Assembly: GCF_024397855.1 (NCBI RefSeq) | Contig: NZ_CP073343.1 | Span: 2,480,001 to 2,544,000 of the forward strand | Origin: Marinomonas rhizomae | Lineage (GTDB): Bacteria; Pseudomonadota; Gammaproteobacteria; Pseudomonadales; Marinomonadaceae | Direction of reading: 5' to 3' | DNA: 64,000 bases | In this document: positions 6,642-17,465 of the stretch, piece after piece | Layout: every line of letters starts with the position of its first letter | How positions within the stretch are numbered: the stretch's first letter is position 1 | The notes under the pieces: model-generated | What the model was told of the DNA's origin: nothing | What the model saw: only the letters and a program-made list of their open reading frames with translations | Databases searched by the model: none | Position numbers and translations under genes: made by a program

Positions 6642-8894
6642 ATGTTTATCAATTTTCTTAAGAATTATTTTTTAGTAGATTCAGACTCCTCAATAGAGGG
6701 CGATGAAAAAGCATTTCAACAAAGTGCCCTACGCATTTTGCTTGCGCTGACAATCTGTATTTTTTCGGTTTCAGAAGTTCATTATCTAATTACTTATCAA
6801 GACGTCACTTTTTTAGGCATCAATAGTACGTACCTTTGCCTCCTTGGTGGACTTCTTTATTTCAGTAGAAAATACACCAAGATCACAGCGATTCTATTTC
6901 TTATTACCCTAATCACAACCAGCTTTCTTCTACTAACGTTAAGCGAAGAATTTCATGCAGAAAAATACGCATTAGTGTCTTTGTATTCGCTGCCTCTCAT
7001 TACTCGCCTATTGTTCAGCTTCAGAGCCTCTTTACTAGCAATGGTTGCCAATATATATCCTTTTTACTTAATGACAAGCAACGGGCTAGATAACGGCCAA
7101 AACGATATCGCCTCGTCTTTTTACTTTCAGTTACTGACCTTTGCAACGCTCAATCTAGGCTTACCGCTAGCAGTCTCTAGAATCATTCAGACACTCGAAA
7201 ACAATGCCTCTCACATGAAGCTGCTTTATCAAAAGCTGAATGACAATTACGCAATGTACGAAGAGTTTTTTGAGAACACAGGGACACCAACCCTATTATG
7301 CGATCAACGAGGGCGAATCCTTAAGGCCAATCAATTGGTTCGAGAGCTACTAACAGATTCCCCTAAAACCCATATTTCTGATTCTACTATTACTGACTGG
7401 CTAGCCCCTCTCGGTGATACAGGACGCTTTTTTTGGCAATCAAACGTAGCCGAATGTACGTTAAAACAAAAAACTAACGTACACATTGAAATTCGTCGGG
7501 CCTCATTAACCCAACACGGTTACTATGTTCTTCATCTGCAAAATACGACGCAGTTACGGGCAATACAGCAAGAACTAGAAAACACGCAACAAACCAATAG
7601 TCGCTTAGCACATTTCGATTTACTGACTCTGCTTCCAAACCACAGACACTTTTGTAGACAGGTTAATCAACGCATAAATGAGCAAGACAAGCATTTAACA
7701 GGCGCGATGTTTATTATCCGTATTAGCCAATTCAAATTGCTCAATAAGCAATATGGCAAAGACAGCGCCAACAAGGTTATTCTCAATTTTTCAAAGACTA
7801 TGCAAAAGAAACTTTCAAAACAAGCTATTATAGGTCGTTTACGCGGAGTGAAATTTTCTTGCTTTGTTCCATTAGGACAAACCTACTTAATCCAAAAAAA
7901 CCTCTCAACTCTCATTCACTCCGTTCTGCCGAGCCAGATAACGGTTGATGGAAATAAACTCAATATGGATTATCAAGTTGGGATCGCCTATTACCACACG
8001 GATGGCAGAACAGCAGAAGAACTGTTAGAGCACTGTGAAATGGCTTTGGAATATTCGACCAGCACAGATCGCTTCTCGTACTACAACCATGATCTTGAAC
8101 ACAAACTCATTGAAGAACACAAGCTTGGCTTAAAACTCAGCACAGCAATAAAAAATAAAAAAGTCGCGCTTTGGCTACAACCCCAAGTATCACCAAATGG
8201 ACAGATACGCTCCTTTGAAGCCCTCGCCAGATGGCAATGTGATGGAAAGTTTGTTCCACCCACAACCTTCATTAAAATTGCCGAGAAATTAGGGCTACTT
8301 CCACTTCTTGCCGAAAACCTAGTACTGGAACTCGTCACTACTCTAACTGAGTGGCATAAAGAGCACATTCACACGCCTATCGCATTCAATTTAGCTGGCC
8401 AAGAGCTAATGAATGATTCTTTCTTTGCTTTGTTGATGACGTTAATTGCTGATAACTCATGGCTTGGGGACATGCTTGAGCTTGAGATCACAGAAACTAG
8501 CCCTGTAATGACTCACCCGCTCATACATAAGCGTTTAAGAAGCTTATCGCAATATGGCTACTCCATTGCCATTGATGACTTTGGCACAGGACAAGCCTCT
8601 CTAGGACAACTTGTAGACATCCCTGCAAACATCCTTAAAATCGATCGTCGCTTTGTTTCACCACTGCCTGGCGACCAACGCCATGTGGATATTGTTAAAT
8701 CTACCATACAGCTCGCTGAGTCTCTTGGCATGAAGGTTATCGCTGAAGGCATAGAGACGAAAGAACAAGCCACTCTACTAACCGCTTTAGGCTGCCAAAC
8801 ACTACAAGGGTATTATTTTGGCAAACCGTCCCCTATGTCAGACTGGACAGAAAGCAATAACGCCAAAGCCAAAGAGCTACGGATGGTCTATTAA
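6642..8894 (+). CDS. Membrane PAS-GGDEF-EAL protein, probable c-di-GMP phosphodiesterase
   Basis: This 750-aa protein has several membrane segments at about residues 25-190, a PAS-like segment at about 205-300, a degenerate GGDEF domain at about 325-490 and an EAL domain at about 500-740. The cyclase signature is replaced by RGVKF (401-405), so no diguanylate cyclase activity is expected. The EAL domain keeps its key residues: EAL at 526-528, N in NLAGQE, E in LEITET, DDFGTG at 645-650, K in ILKIDRRF, AEGIE and LQGYYFGKP. It should therefore hydrolyse c-di-GMP, with the PAS and GGDEF-like domains as regulators. The start is the ATG at 6642; an earlier ATG at 6628 runs into a stop. Confidence 0.9.
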   Translation: MFINFLKNYFLVDSDSSIEGDEKAFQQSALRILLALTICIFSVSEVHYLITYQDVTFLGINSTYLCLLGGLLYFSRKYTKITAILFLITLITTSFLLLTLSEEFHAEKYALVSLYSLPLITRLLFSFRASLLAMVANIYPFYLMTSNGLDNGQNDIASSFYFQLLTFATLNLGLPLAVSRIIQTLENNASHMKLLYQKLNDNYAMYEEFFENTGTPTLLCDQRGRILKANQLVRELLTDSPKTHISDSTITDWLAPLGDTGRFFWQSNVAECTLKQKTNVHIEIRRASLTQHGYYVLHLQNTTQLRAIQQELENTQQTNSRLAHFDLLTLLPNHRHFCRQVNQRINEQDKHLTGAMFIIRISQFKLLNKQYGKDSANKVILNFSKTMQKKLSKQAIIGRLRGVKFSCFVPLGQTYLIQKNLSTLIHSVLPSQITVDGNKLNMDYQVGIAYYHTDGRTAEELLEHCEMALEYSTSTDRFSYYNHDLEHKLIEEHKLGLKLSTAIKNKKVALWLQPQVSPNGQIRSFEALARWQCDGKFVPPTTFIKIAEKLGLLPLLAENLVLELVTTLTEWHKEHIHTPIAFNLAGQELMNDSFFALLMTLIADNSWLGDMLELEITETSPVMTHPLIHKRLRSLSQYGYSIAIDDFGTGQASLGQLVDIPANILKIDRRFVSPLPGDQRHVDIVKSTIQLAESLGMKVIAEGIETKEQATLLTALGCQTLQGYYFGKPSPMSDWTESNNAKAKELRMVY

Positions 8895-8946
8895 GATCGA
8901 ACCAATAAGATATCAACATTTCAAAGAACACCGGACCCCAGACACT

Positions 8947-8982
8947 AAAAAGCCAGAGTTCAAATTGAACTCTGGCTTTTTT
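8947..8982. terminator. Bidirectional terminator between the EAL gene and fadL
   Basis: AGCCAGAGTTC and GAACTCTGGCT form an 11-bp perfect stem with an AAATT loop, flanked by A-run and T-run, so it can end transcription from both convergent genes. Confidence 0.9.
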
Positions 8983-9012
8983 AAACGCAATAACAATTTA
9001 TGCAATGATAAA

Positions 9013-10344
9013 TTAGAACGCCATATTCATCGCGACAGAGATAACATTGGCTGAAGACTCATAATCGGCCTTCAAAGTTCCACGAGCAGCATCTTCAGTC
9101 AAACCAGTACGATTAACAGACACATCTTCGATCATCACATGGGTAAACGCAAAAGTAGCTGATGCCATATCATTAAAGTCATACGTCCCACCAATAGAAA
9201 TCCACTTACGATCGCCATCAGGCGTACGAGCAGAGCGATATTCATCTGTTACAGGGGAATCATCCATGGCAAAACCAGTACGTAACGTCAGCTTGTCAGA
9301 GTATGCATACGTTAAGCCTGCAGAATACATCCACTGATCTTCAAACCCAAAAGTGAGTACTGAATTAGGCTGATTACTATCAAAATCAATATTAATACCA
9401 TCCATTGAGCCCCAACCAGTGCGTATAGCACTAAGACCTAAAATCAACTTAGGTGTTAAATCCTGCTCAACACCTAACGTCAGCACTGAAGGAAAGTCAA
9501 TTGAGTCGCTAACATCAGCATTAATCAACTGATAGCCAGCACCAAGACCGGAAAGCCCAGCATTAACCCCCGTAACATTGTTATATTTAACATCACCTTT
9601 AAAATCAAAACTAACTTCGCTACGATAGCCCAAACCTACACGAGTCCCCTTTCTTGGCTCTAATGCCACACCCAGACTATAGCCATAACTAGTATCATCT
9701 GCCTCAATACGACCAATCCCCTCTCCGCCCGCAGCAGCAGTAGATGTACCAACAGCCGACTCTAATACAACTTCTGCACGATGGATCTGTACACTTGCCC
9801 CTACTGACGCCCAACTATTAACCCTATGCGCTAGTGAAAAGCTCAGAGCAATATCTTGAATCGCCGTCTCTGTAGCATGAAAACGACCCGCCCAATCTTT
9901 TCCATAGTCACCAGACAAACCAAATGGAACATTTAGAGAAATACCTGCCACGGTTTTATCAGAAATAGGTTTAGCAAAGTAGAATGCAGGGACTAAGGTA
10001 TTATCAACAGAATCGTTTGTAGCGCCATCAGCAGATAAATCTTTCGCTCCCCCAGCTAAGGCTGGTGTAGCATCTTCGGCTGAATTAAGCTTTACATCCA
10101 TATTCGGCATGACATAAGCGCCTGATACATAAACCGTCGTTTCTTTAGCATTTACAAATAACGCAGGGTTCCAGAAGCTAGCTGATATATCTTCGTTAGA
10201 CGCCGCTACACCACCCAAGGCTTTACCTGAGGCTGTAGCACTGTGATCATTTAAAGCAAAACCAGCTGAATACGCAGATGACGCCGCTGCCACAGAAGCA
10301 GCAACAAGACTTGCTTTAAACAAGAATTTTGAGGAGGTAGTCAT
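9013..10344 (-). CDS. fadL: FadL/OMPP1/TodX-family outer-membrane transport protein
   Basis: This 443-aa protein has a cleavable signal peptide (to about SSAYSA). The mature N-terminus GFALNDHSATASGKALGG is typical of the FadL hatch region, and an NPALF motif follows. The rest is a beta-barrel with alternating hydrophobic strands and a terminal hydrophobic residue (AMNMAF). Family members move long-chain fatty acids or other hydrophobic molecules across the outer membrane by lateral diffusion. The exact substrate cannot be read from sequence, so the symbol means family membership. The ATG at 10344 is preceded by an ATGGAGC ribosome site. Confidence 0.88.
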   Translation of the reverse strand: MTTSSKFLFKASLVAASVAAASSAYSAGFALNDHSATASGKALGGVAASNEDISASFWNPALFVNAKETTVYVSGAYVMPNMDVKLNSAEDATPALAGGAKDLSADGATNDSVDNTLVPAFYFAKPISDKTVAGISLNVPFGLSGDYGKDWAGRFHATETAIQDIALSFSLAHRVNSWASVGASVQIHRAEVVLESAVGTSTAAAGGEGIGRIEADDTSYGYSLGVALEPRKGTRVGLGYRSEVSFDFKGDVKYNNVTGVNAGLSGLGAGYQLINADVSDSIDFPSVLTLGVEQDLTPKLILGLSAIRTGWGSMDGINIDFDSNQPNSVLTFGFEDQWMYSAGLTYAYSDKLTLRTGFAMDDSPVTDEYRSARTPDGDRKWISIGGTYDFNDMASATFAFTHVMIEDVSVNRTGLTEDAARGTLKADYESSANVISVAMNMAF

Positions 10345-10645
10345 AAATAAGCTCCATTGTTATTTTTATTGGAAATTTTATTTTAATCATTAAGTCACTT
10401 ATACGCTTCAAGTATAGAAGCACATATCCTGATATTACCAGTAAGTATTTCTTAAGCAATACAATATTTACACAATAGTAGTCTAAAAAGGACAAAAGGT
10501 GATGCGCAACAGATGAAAGTTCTCTAAAAAATAACTATAAGAGATTTAATTTGTAAGGAAATCGTTGAGAAGTATATTTTATAGAGTGAAAAAATAAGAG
10601 AAAAATTAGGTAGGAATTTACAAAAAAAATATTTAGAAAATATGA
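10345..10645. other. Intergenic region between fadL and the tRNA array
   Basis: This A+T-rich stretch should hold the fadL promoter on the minus strand and the end of the tRNA transcript. I see no gene and no clear intrinsic terminator for the tRNA operon. Confidence 0.4.
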
Positions 10646-10703
10646 TGGTGGGTGTGAATAGGCTCGCAATCCTGAGAGTTGCCTTTTCCTGAGTTAATAG
10701 ATT
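10646..10703 (-). pseudogene. Decayed tRNA-Val-like fragment
   Basis: Positions 10646-10683 match the 3' part of the neighbouring tRNA-Val genes (CCA, acceptor strand, T arm) at 29 of 38 positions, the first 11 exactly. The T loop is broken. After an apparent internal deletion, CTGAGTTA at 10689-10696 resembles the D-arm segment CTGAGCTA. It sits next to the last tRNA-Asp, where a further Val copy would be expected, though not at the exact repeat spacing. It cannot encode a working tRNA. Confidence 0.45.
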
Positions 10704-10725
10704 TATATATTAGAACCGAGGAAAA

Positions 10726-10802
10726 TGGCGGAATGGACGGGACTCGAACCCGCGACCCCCTGCGTGACAGGCAGGTATTCTAACCAACTGAACTACCACT
10801 CC
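10726..10802 (-). tRNA. tRNA-Asp(GTC) copy 1
   Basis: Cloverleaf of 77 nt with encoded CCA. The anticodon loop CTGTCAC gives anticodon GTC. This is the copy furthest from the array's promoter. Confidence 0.97.
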
Positions 10803-10853
10803 AACACAATATAGCTCTTTACTTATTATTCATAAGTACCACTGCTTAGTAAG

Positions 10854-10929
10854 TGGTGGGTGTGGAGAGGTTCGAACTCCCGACATTCGCCTTGTAAGGG
10901 CGACGCTCTCCCAACTGAGCTACACACCC
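10854..10929 (-). tRNA. tRNA-Val(TAC) copy 1
   Basis: 76 nt with encoded CCA; anticodon loop CTTACAA gives TAC. The acceptor stem is GGGTGTG/CACACCC. Confidence 0.97.
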
Positions 10930-10984
10930 ATTTCTAGATAACTATTAAGCTATCTTTGACTCTTTGCCACACTTTAATAAGTAA

Positions 10985-11061
10985 TGGCGGAATGGACGGG
11001 ACTCGAACCCGCGCCCCCCTGCGTGACAGGCAGGTATTCTAACCAACTGAACTACCACTCC
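10985..11061 (-). tRNA. tRNA-Asp(GTC) copy 2, variable-loop variant
   Basis: Identical to the other Asp genes except at 11014, where the variable loop reads GGGGC instead of GGGTC (U47 to G47). Position 47 is usually unpaired, so the tRNA should still fold. Confidence 0.95.
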
Positions 11062-11112
11062 AACACAATATAGCTCTTTACTTATTATTCATAAGTACCA
11101 CTGCTTAGTAAG

Positions 11113-11188
11113 TGGTGGGTGTGGAGAGGTTCGAACTCCCGACATTCGCCTTGTAAGGGCGACGCTCTCCCAACTGAGCTACACACCC
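11113..11188 (-). tRNA. tRNA-Val(TAC) copy 2
   Basis: Same gene as Val copy 1, one 259-bp unit on. Anticodon TAC, CCA encoded. Confidence 0.97.
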
Positions 11189-11243
11189 ATTTCTAGATAA
11201 CTATTAAGCTATCTTTGACTCTTTGCCACACTTTAATAAGTAA

Positions 11244-11320
11244 TGGCGGAATGGACGGGACTCGAACCCGCGACCCCCTGCGTGACAGGCAGGTATTCTA
11301 ACCAACTGAACTACCACTCC
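11244..11320 (-). tRNA. tRNA-Asp(GTC) copy 3
   Basis: Identical to Asp copy 1 in the mature region. Anticodon GTC, CCA encoded. Confidence 0.97.
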
Positions 11321-11371
11321 AACACAATCTAGCTCTTTACTTATTATTCATAAGTACCACTGCTTAGTAAG

Positions 11372-11447
11372 TGGTGGGTGTGGAGAGGTTCGAACTCCCG
11401 ACATTCGCCTTGTAAGGGCGACGCTCTCCCAACTGAGCTACACACCC
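11372..11447 (-). tRNA. tRNA-Val(TAC) copy 3
   Basis: Identical to the other Val copies. Anticodon TAC, CCA encoded. Confidence 0.97.
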
Positions 11448-11502
11448 ATTTCTAGATAACTATTAAGCTATCTTTGACTCTTTGCCACACTTTAATAAGT
11501 AA

Positions 11503-11579
11503 TGGCGGAATGGACGGGACTCGAACCCGCGACCCCCTGCGTGACAGGCAGGTATTCTAACCAACTGAACTACCACTCC
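11503..11579 (-). tRNA. tRNA-Asp(GTC) copy 4
   Basis: Identical to Asp copy 1 in the mature region. Anticodon GTC, CCA encoded. Confidence 0.97.
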
Positions 11580-11630
11580 AACACAATCTAGCTCTTTACT
11601 TATTATTCATAAGTACCACTGCTTAGTAAG

Positions 11631-11706
11631 TGGTGGGTGTGGAGAGGTTCGAACTCCCGACATTCGCCTTGTAAGGGCGACGCTCTCCCAACTGAGCTAC
11701 ACACCC
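11631..11706 (-). tRNA. tRNA-Val(TAC) copy 4
   Basis: Identical to the other Val copies. Anticodon TAC, CCA encoded. Confidence 0.97.
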
Positions 11707-11761
11707 ATTTCTAGATAACTATTAAGCTATCTTTGACTCTTTGCCACACTTTAATAAGTAA

Positions 11762-11838
11762 TGGCGGAATGGACGGGACTCGAACCCGCGACCCCCTGCG
11801 TGACAGGCAGGTATTCTAACCAACTGAACTACCACTCC
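11762..11838 (-). tRNA. tRNA-Asp(GTC) copy 5
   Basis: Identical to Asp copy 1 in the mature region. Anticodon GTC, CCA encoded. Confidence 0.97.
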
Positions 11839-11889
11839 AACACAATATAGCTCTTTACTTATTATTCATAAGTACCACTGCTTAGTAAG

Positions 11890-11965
11890 TGGTGGGTGTG
11901 GAGAGGTTCGAACTCCCGACATTCGCCTTGTAAGGGCGACGCTCTCCCAACTGAGCTACACACCC
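11890..11965 (-). tRNA. tRNA-Val(TAC) copy 5
   Basis: Identical to the other Val copies. Anticodon TAC, CCA encoded. Confidence 0.97.
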
Positions 11966-12020
11966 ATTTCTAGATAACTATTAAGCTATCTTTGACTCTT
12001 TGCCACACTTTAATAAGTAA

Positions 12021-12097
12021 TGGCGGAATGGACGGGACTCGAACCCGCGACCCCCTGCGTGACAGGCAGGTATTCTAACCAACTGAACTACCACTCC
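12021..12097 (-). tRNA. tRNA-Asp(GTC) copy 6
   Basis: Identical to Asp copy 1 in the mature region. Anticodon GTC, CCA encoded. Confidence 0.97.
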
Positions 12098-12148
12098 AAC
12101 ACAATCTAGCTCTTTACTTATTATTCATAAGTACCACTGCTTAGTAAG

Positions 12149-12224
12149 TGGTGGGTGTGGAGAGGTTCGAACTCCCGACATTCGCCTTGTAAGGGCGACG
12201 CTCTCCCAACTGAGCTACACACCC
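12149..12224 (-). tRNA. tRNA-Val(TAC) copy 6
   Basis: First Val gene after the Thr block in transcription order. The 259-bp repeat identity ends at its 5' end. Confidence 0.97.
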
Positions 12225-12268
12225 AATCATTGTTTAACGTTTTATTCCAACTTACTTTATCAAATAAG

Positions 12269-12344
12269 TGGTGCCGCCACCAAGAGTCGAACTCGGGACC
12301 CTCTGATTACAAGTCAGATGCTCTACCAACTGAGCTATAGCGGC
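12269..12344 (-). tRNA. tRNA-Thr(TGT) copy 1
   Basis: 76 nt with encoded CCA; anticodon loop CTTGTAA gives TGT. The acceptor stem GCCGCTA opens as in the E. coli Thr(TGT) species. Confidence 0.96.
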
Positions 12345-12389
12345 TTAACGCTAAATCAAATTTTTAATTTACTTACATAAGCAAGTAAA

Positions 12390-12465
12390 TGGTGCCGCCA
12401 CCAAGAGTCGAACTCGGGACCCTCTGATTACAAGTCAGATGCTCTACCAACTGAGCTATAGCGGC
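12390..12465 (-). tRNA. tRNA-Thr(TGT) copy 2
   Basis: Identical mature sequence, 121 bp from copy 1 with a near-identical spacer. Anticodon TGT. Confidence 0.96.
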
Positions 12466-12510
12466 TTAACGCTAAATCAAATTTTTAATTTACTTACATA
12501 AGCAAGTAAA

Positions 12511-12586
12511 TGGTGCCGCCACCAAGAGTCGAACTCGGGACCCTCTGATTACAAGTCAGATGCTCTACCAACTGAGCTATAGCGGC
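12511..12586 (-). tRNA. tRNA-Thr(TGT) copy 3
   Basis: Identical mature sequence, exactly 121 bp from copy 2, so copies 1-3 are a recent tandem duplication. Anticodon TGT. Confidence 0.96.
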
Positions 12587-12627
12587 ATTACATGACGCAG
12601 TTTACTTTTAAATAACTTCCTAAGAAG

Positions 12628-12703
12628 TGGTGCCGCCACCAAGAGTCGAACTCGGGACCCTCTGATTACAAGTCAGATGCTCTACCAACTGAGCTATAGC
12701 GGC
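12628..12703 (-). tRNA. tRNA-Thr(TGT) copy 4
   Basis: Identical mature sequence but with an unrelated spacer, at 117 bp from copy 3. Anticodon TGT. Confidence 0.96.
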
Positions 12704-12772
12704 TTTAATAAAAGCAAAATCTTTTTTTATCTCTACACTTTATTTCTAAAGAAAGAAACTTTGACCAAATTA

Positions 12773-12848
12773 TGGTGCCGCCACCAAGAGTCGAACTCGG
12801 GACCCTCTGATTACAAGTCAGATGCTCTACCAACTGAGCTATAGCGGC
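12773..12848 (-). tRNA. tRNA-Thr(TGT) copy 5
   Basis: Identical mature sequence, 145 bp from copy 4, with a different spacer. Anticodon TGT. Confidence 0.96.
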
Positions 12849-12861
12849 ATTTCTCAAATTT

Positions 12862-12940
<79 letters not shown>

Positions 12941-12978
12941 AACTAACAGCTGAAGAGTTAAACTCTGTCCCTGTCAGC

Positions 12979-12992
12979 GGGTGCGTATATTA
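12979..12992 (-). promoter_or_regulatory. Possible -10 and discriminator of the tRNA operon promoter
   Basis: On the minus strand TAATAT (12987-12992) is followed by the G+C-rich ACGCACCC, resembling stringently controlled stable-RNA promoters. I could not find a good -35 at the right distance, so this is tentative. Confidence 0.35.
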
Positions 12993-13184
12993 CTATAACG
13001 AATTGAAAAGGGAAGACTTTTATAAACTTTTTTTCAATTTAATCATGCAACTAGAATTTTAAGAGTTGATAGCTTAAACATTGATCTAAATATGATTCTG
13101 CTTTTCACATTAAGCATATAAAGCAAAGTCTCGTCTTATTAAGGCTCAACACTAAATAAATAGGCATACCAAACAGCCAGATAC

Positions 13185-13214
13185 AAAAAAGCCACCCTAA
13201 CGGATGGCTTTTTT
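13185..13214 (-). terminator. Intrinsic terminator after ihfA
   Basis: GCCATCC and GGGTGGC pair (one mismatch) around a GTTA loop and end in a T-run on the minus strand, 15 nt past the ihfA stop. A and T runs flank both sides. The rest of 12993-13184 shows nothing I can name. Confidence 0.85.
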
Positions 13215-13228
13215 AGAAACATTTCAAG

Positions 13229-13525
13229 CTACTCTTGCATATAGTCTTCTACTTTAGACTTGAGCTTCTGCCCAGGTCTAAATGTAACGACAGTACGTGC
13301 GGTAATTGGGATTTCTTCTCCCGTCTTAGGATTTCGACCTGGGCGCTGACTCTTTTCACGCACTTCAAAATTACCAAAGCCCGACAACTTAACTTGCTGC
13401 CTTTCGATTAGTGAACTACGAACTACATCAAAAAAACCTTCAACAAGATCTTTGGCATCTTTTTTACTTAGGCCAATTGAATCCACTAAATTTTCAGCAA
13501 GGTCCGCTTTTGTCAACGATCCCAT
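13229..13525 (-). CDS. ihfA: Integration host factor subunit alpha
   Basis: The 98-aa product is a DNA-bending HU/IHF-family protein. It shows the alpha-subunit pattern: N-terminal helices ([20 protein letters not shown]), then [10 protein letters not shown] and the DNA-inserting arm [12 protein letters not shown] with its intercalating proline. It pairs with IhfB encoded elsewhere and acts in nucleoid structure, recombination and promoter bending. The gene lies 4 nt after pheT, the classic gammaproteobacterial pheST-ihfA arrangement, and is followed by a terminator. Confidence 0.97.
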   Translation of the reverse strand: MGSLTKADLAENLVDSIGLSKKDAKDLVEGFFDVVRSSLIERQQVKLSGFGNFEVREKSQRPGRNPKTGEEIPITARTVVTFRPGQKLKSKVEDYMQE

Positions 13526-13529
13526 AAAC

Positions 13530-15914
13530 CTACCCCCTTACAACGGCTCCCAACTGCTCAGACAAAGCTGCAACAGTTTGTTCAACTGAGTTGTTCACTT
13601 CTTCATCACTAAGAGTGTGTGAAGGATGCTGCCACGTCAAGCCCAAAGCGACACTTTTTTTCGTTTCATCAATACCTTGGCCCTGATATACATCAAAAAC
13701 CAACACATTTTTGAGTGCCTCACCCGCCGTTGCAGAAATCACCCTCTCCAACTCACTAACAGGCACAGAACGATCAACCAATAACGCTAGGTCACGACGA
13801 ACCTCAGGGAAACGAGAGACGGCTTCATATTCAGGCAACCTCGCATTCAGTACAGCATCTAACGCAATATCAAATACATAGACTGGCTGATTGGCACCTA
13901 ATGTCTTAGACAACAGTGGATGTAACTCCCCCATCAAACCAACAAACTTACCATCTAAAAAGATGTCTGCTGAGCGTCCTGGGTGCAAAAACTCGCAAGC
14001 TGAACGCTCGTAAGTTGGCTTACCACCATCATTTAATTCAAACAGAGCCTCTACATGCGCCTTCAGATCATAAAAATCGACCTTCTCGCTACCATGATAC
14101 CAAGCTTCAGCATGACGAGTGCCTGCGATTAAGCCAGCTACTTGCTGCTGCTGATCCAAATCCGCTAATGCATCAACCGTACCAATAAAGCGACGACCTG
14201 TTTCAAACAAGCGAACACGGGACTGTTGACGATTTTGATTGTAAAGATAGGCTTTAACCAACCCTGGAACCAAACTTGGACGCATTACACCCATATCTGC
14301 TGATATTGGGTTTGCCAAAGGCACTGGCTCGATCTTAGGCAAAAACTGCTTACTCAAGACAGGATCAATAAAGCTATAAGTTACTGCTTCTTGATAACCC
14401 TGCGACACTAAAATAGAACGCATCACTTGAATCTGAGTTTTTGTTTCAGACAGAGGCGTAAAATTCACTGCCGCCTGAGGCATTGAAGACGGAAGATTGT
14501 CATAACCGTAGATACGAGCAACCTCTTCGATCAAATCCGCTTCTATTGCGATATCAAAACGATGTGATGGCGCTTTTGTCGTCCAAGCCTCATCTGTCAC
14601 TTCAATCATATCTAGACCAAGACGAGTTAAAATATCCGTCACCAAGTCTTTATCGATAGACATAGCCAAATACTGATCAAGTTTTTTGCGACGCAAAGTA
14701 ACAACAGCGGCTTCAGGTAAAGACGACTCACTCACAGCATGAGTTATAGGACCTACTTGACCGCCAGCAATTTCGACAACTAACGCAGTCGCTCGCTCTA
14801 AAGCTCGCTCCTGAAGCGTTGCATCGACACCGCGCTCAAATCGATGAGAGGAATCAGTATGCAATCCATAAGAACGCGCCTTACCAGCCAAAGCCAATGG
14901 CGCAAAGAAAGCACTTTCAAGGAAAATATCTTTTGTTGCTTCGTTAACACCCGATCCTTCGCCACCCATTACACCGGCAATGGCTAGAGGTGATTTTTCA
15001 TCAGCGATTACCAAAGTATCTGAACGAAGTGCTACTTCCTGACCGTCAAGCAAGACGATTTTTTCATCTTTATCAGCCATTCGCACAACAATCGAGCCGG
15101 ATAGATTCGCTAGATCGAATGCATGCATTGGCTGCCCCAACTCCAACATCACATAGTTTGTGATATCTACAATTGGGTCGATAGAGCGAATACCACTGCG
15201 ACGAAGCTTTTCAACCATCCACAAAGGCGTCTGAGCAGCAACATTGACGCCACGCACAACACGGCCCAAGTAACGAGGGCAAGCGTCTGTTGCATCGACT
15301 TTCACAGGGAAAGCATCACCAACAACAACGTCAGTTGGTGTGATTTCAACAGGCGTCACATCAGTCTTATTCAAAACTCCGACTTCGCGAGCCAAACCAG
15401 CAACACTTAAACAGTCGCTACGGTTAGGGGTTAAATCTACATCAATAATCTGATCATCAAGATTCAAAAAAGCGCGGAAGTCTTCACCTGCTTTCGCAAT
15501 AGCTGGTAATTCCATAATGCCATCATGATCATCACTCAATCCCAATTCAGAGGCTGAGCACAACATACCAAAAGACTCTACTTGGCGAAGTTTGGCTTTT
15601 TTGATTTTAAAATCAGCCCCTAGAACAGCGCCAATTTTAGCAAAAGGAATTTTGATACCTGGACGCGCATTTGGCGCACCACAAACAACCTGAAAGATCT
15701 CCGCACCATCAGACACCTGACAAACTTGCAGTTTATCAGCATTCGGATGAGGCTCAGCTCCGACAATCTCACCCACTACCACGCCTGAAAACTCAGAGGC
15801 AACAGGCAACACTTCATCTACTTCAAGGCCAGCTAACGTAATCTGAGCAACCAAATCATCGCTACTGATGTCTGGATTGACCCACTCTCTTAGCCAATTC
15901 TCACTAATTTTCAT
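13530..15914 (-). CDS. pheT: Phenylalanine-tRNA ligase beta subunit
   Basis: At 794 aa this is the usual length for PheT. An N-terminal tRNA-binding OB domain (about residues 40-150, [21 protein letters not shown]) is followed by B3/B4 editing and B5 domains and a C-terminal anticodon-binding FDX-ACB domain ([13 protein letters not shown]). It forms the alpha2-beta2 synthetase with PheS, charging tRNA-Phe in the cytoplasm and editing misactivated tyrosine. It lies 22 nt downstream of pheS in the same operon. Confidence 0.98.
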   Translation of the reverse strand: MKISENWLREWVNPDISSDDLVAQITLAGLEVDEVLPVASEFSGVVVGEIVGAEPHPNADKLQVCQVSDGAEIFQVVCGAPNARPGIKIPFAKIGAVLGADFKIKKAKLRQVESFGMLCSASELGLSDDHDGIMELPAIAKAGEDFRAFLNLDDQIIDVDLTPNRSDCLSVAGLAREVGVLNKTDVTPVEITPTDVVVGDAFPVKVDATDACPRYLGRVVRGVNVAAQTPLWMVEKLRRSGIRSIDPIVDITNYVMLELGQPMHAFDLANLSGSIVVRMADKDEKIVLLDGQEVALRSDTLVIADEKSPLAIAGVMGGEGSGVNEATKDIFLESAFFAPLALAGKARSYGLHTDSSHRFERGVDATLQERALERATALVVEIAGGQVGPITHAVSESSLPEAAVVTLRRKKLDQYLAMSIDKDLVTDILTRLGLDMIEVTDEAWTTKAPSHRFDIAIEADLIEEVARIYGYDNLPSSMPQAAVNFTPLSETKTQIQVMRSILVSQGYQEAVTYSFIDPVLSKQFLPKIEPVPLANPISADMGVMRPSLVPGLVKAYLYNQNRQQSRVRLFETGRRFIGTVDALADLDQQQQVAGLIAGTRHAEAWYHGSEKVDFYDLKAHVEALFELNDGGKPTYERSACEFLHPGRSADIFLDGKFVGLMGELHPLLSKTLGANQPVYVFDIALDAVLNARLPEYEAVSRFPEVRRDLALLVDRSVPVSELERVISATAGEALKNVLVFDVYQGQGIDETKKSVALGLTWQHPSHTLSDEEVNNSVEQTVAALSEQLGAVVRG

Positions 15915-15936
15915 AAAAACATCCTAGATCGACTGG

Positions 15937-16996
<1,060 letters not shown>

Positions 16997-17061
16997 TGAG
17001 TGACTCTTTCTATTAAGATGAAATCTATCAAGATCGAATCACCCTAAGGCTACGTCAGAAA

Positions 17062-17418
17062 TTAAGCCAAGCTTGCTTTCGCTTTTTCAACGATAGCAGC
17101 AAAAACCTCTTTCTCGTACACAGCTAGGTCAGCCAAAACCTTACGGTCGATTTCAATTGCCGCTTTTTTCAAGCCAGCAATGAAACGGCTGTAAGATAGA
17201 CCATTGATACGTGCAGCAGCGTTAATACGAGCAATCCACAATGCGCGGAATTGACGTTTACGCTGACGACGGTCACGGTATTGGTATTGACCAGCTTTGA
17301 TAACAGCTTGTTTTGCTACACGAAATACACGGCTACGTGCACCGTAGTAACCTTTAGCTTGCTTTAAAATCTTCTTGTGACGGCGACGAGCCTGAACACC
17401 ACGTTTTACGCGAGGCAT
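17062..17418 (-). CDS. rplT: 50S ribosomal protein L20
   Basis: The 118-aa product matches L20 throughout ([39 protein letters not shown]). The long basic N-terminal helix enters the 23S rRNA and is required early in 50S assembly. In enterics L20 also represses rpmI-rplT translation. It follows rpmI by 47 nt. Confidence 0.99.
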   Translation of the reverse strand: MPRVKRGVQARRRHKKILKQAKGYYGARSRVFRVAKQAVIKAGQYQYRDRRQRKRQFRALWIARINAAARINGLSYSRFIAGLKKAAIEIDRKVLADLAVYEKEVFAAIVEKAKASLA

Positions 17419-17465
17419 AATATAAACCTTATACTAATAAATTAATGAACTAAAAAAATCTAGAC

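Larger units (their letters stand above)
10726..12224 (-). repeat. Tandem 259-bp repeat carrying Val-Asp tRNA pairs (about 5.8 units)
   Basis: Six tRNA-Asp and six tRNA-Val genes recur at an exact 259-bp period, spacers included. Units differ at only a few bases: ATATAG or ATCTAG in the spacer, and one base in the second Asp. The near identity implies recent unequal crossover or continuing gene conversion. Confidence 0.95.

Noticed and set aside
12155..12340. Plus-strand frame of 61 codons over the tRNAs
   Set aside because: It is antisense to tRNA-Val and tRNA-Thr genes, a well-known source of false proteins.
10726..12848. Regular repeats as a CRISPR array
   Set aside because: The repeated units are whole tRNA genes with identical spacers; CRISPR arrays have short repeats and unique spacers.
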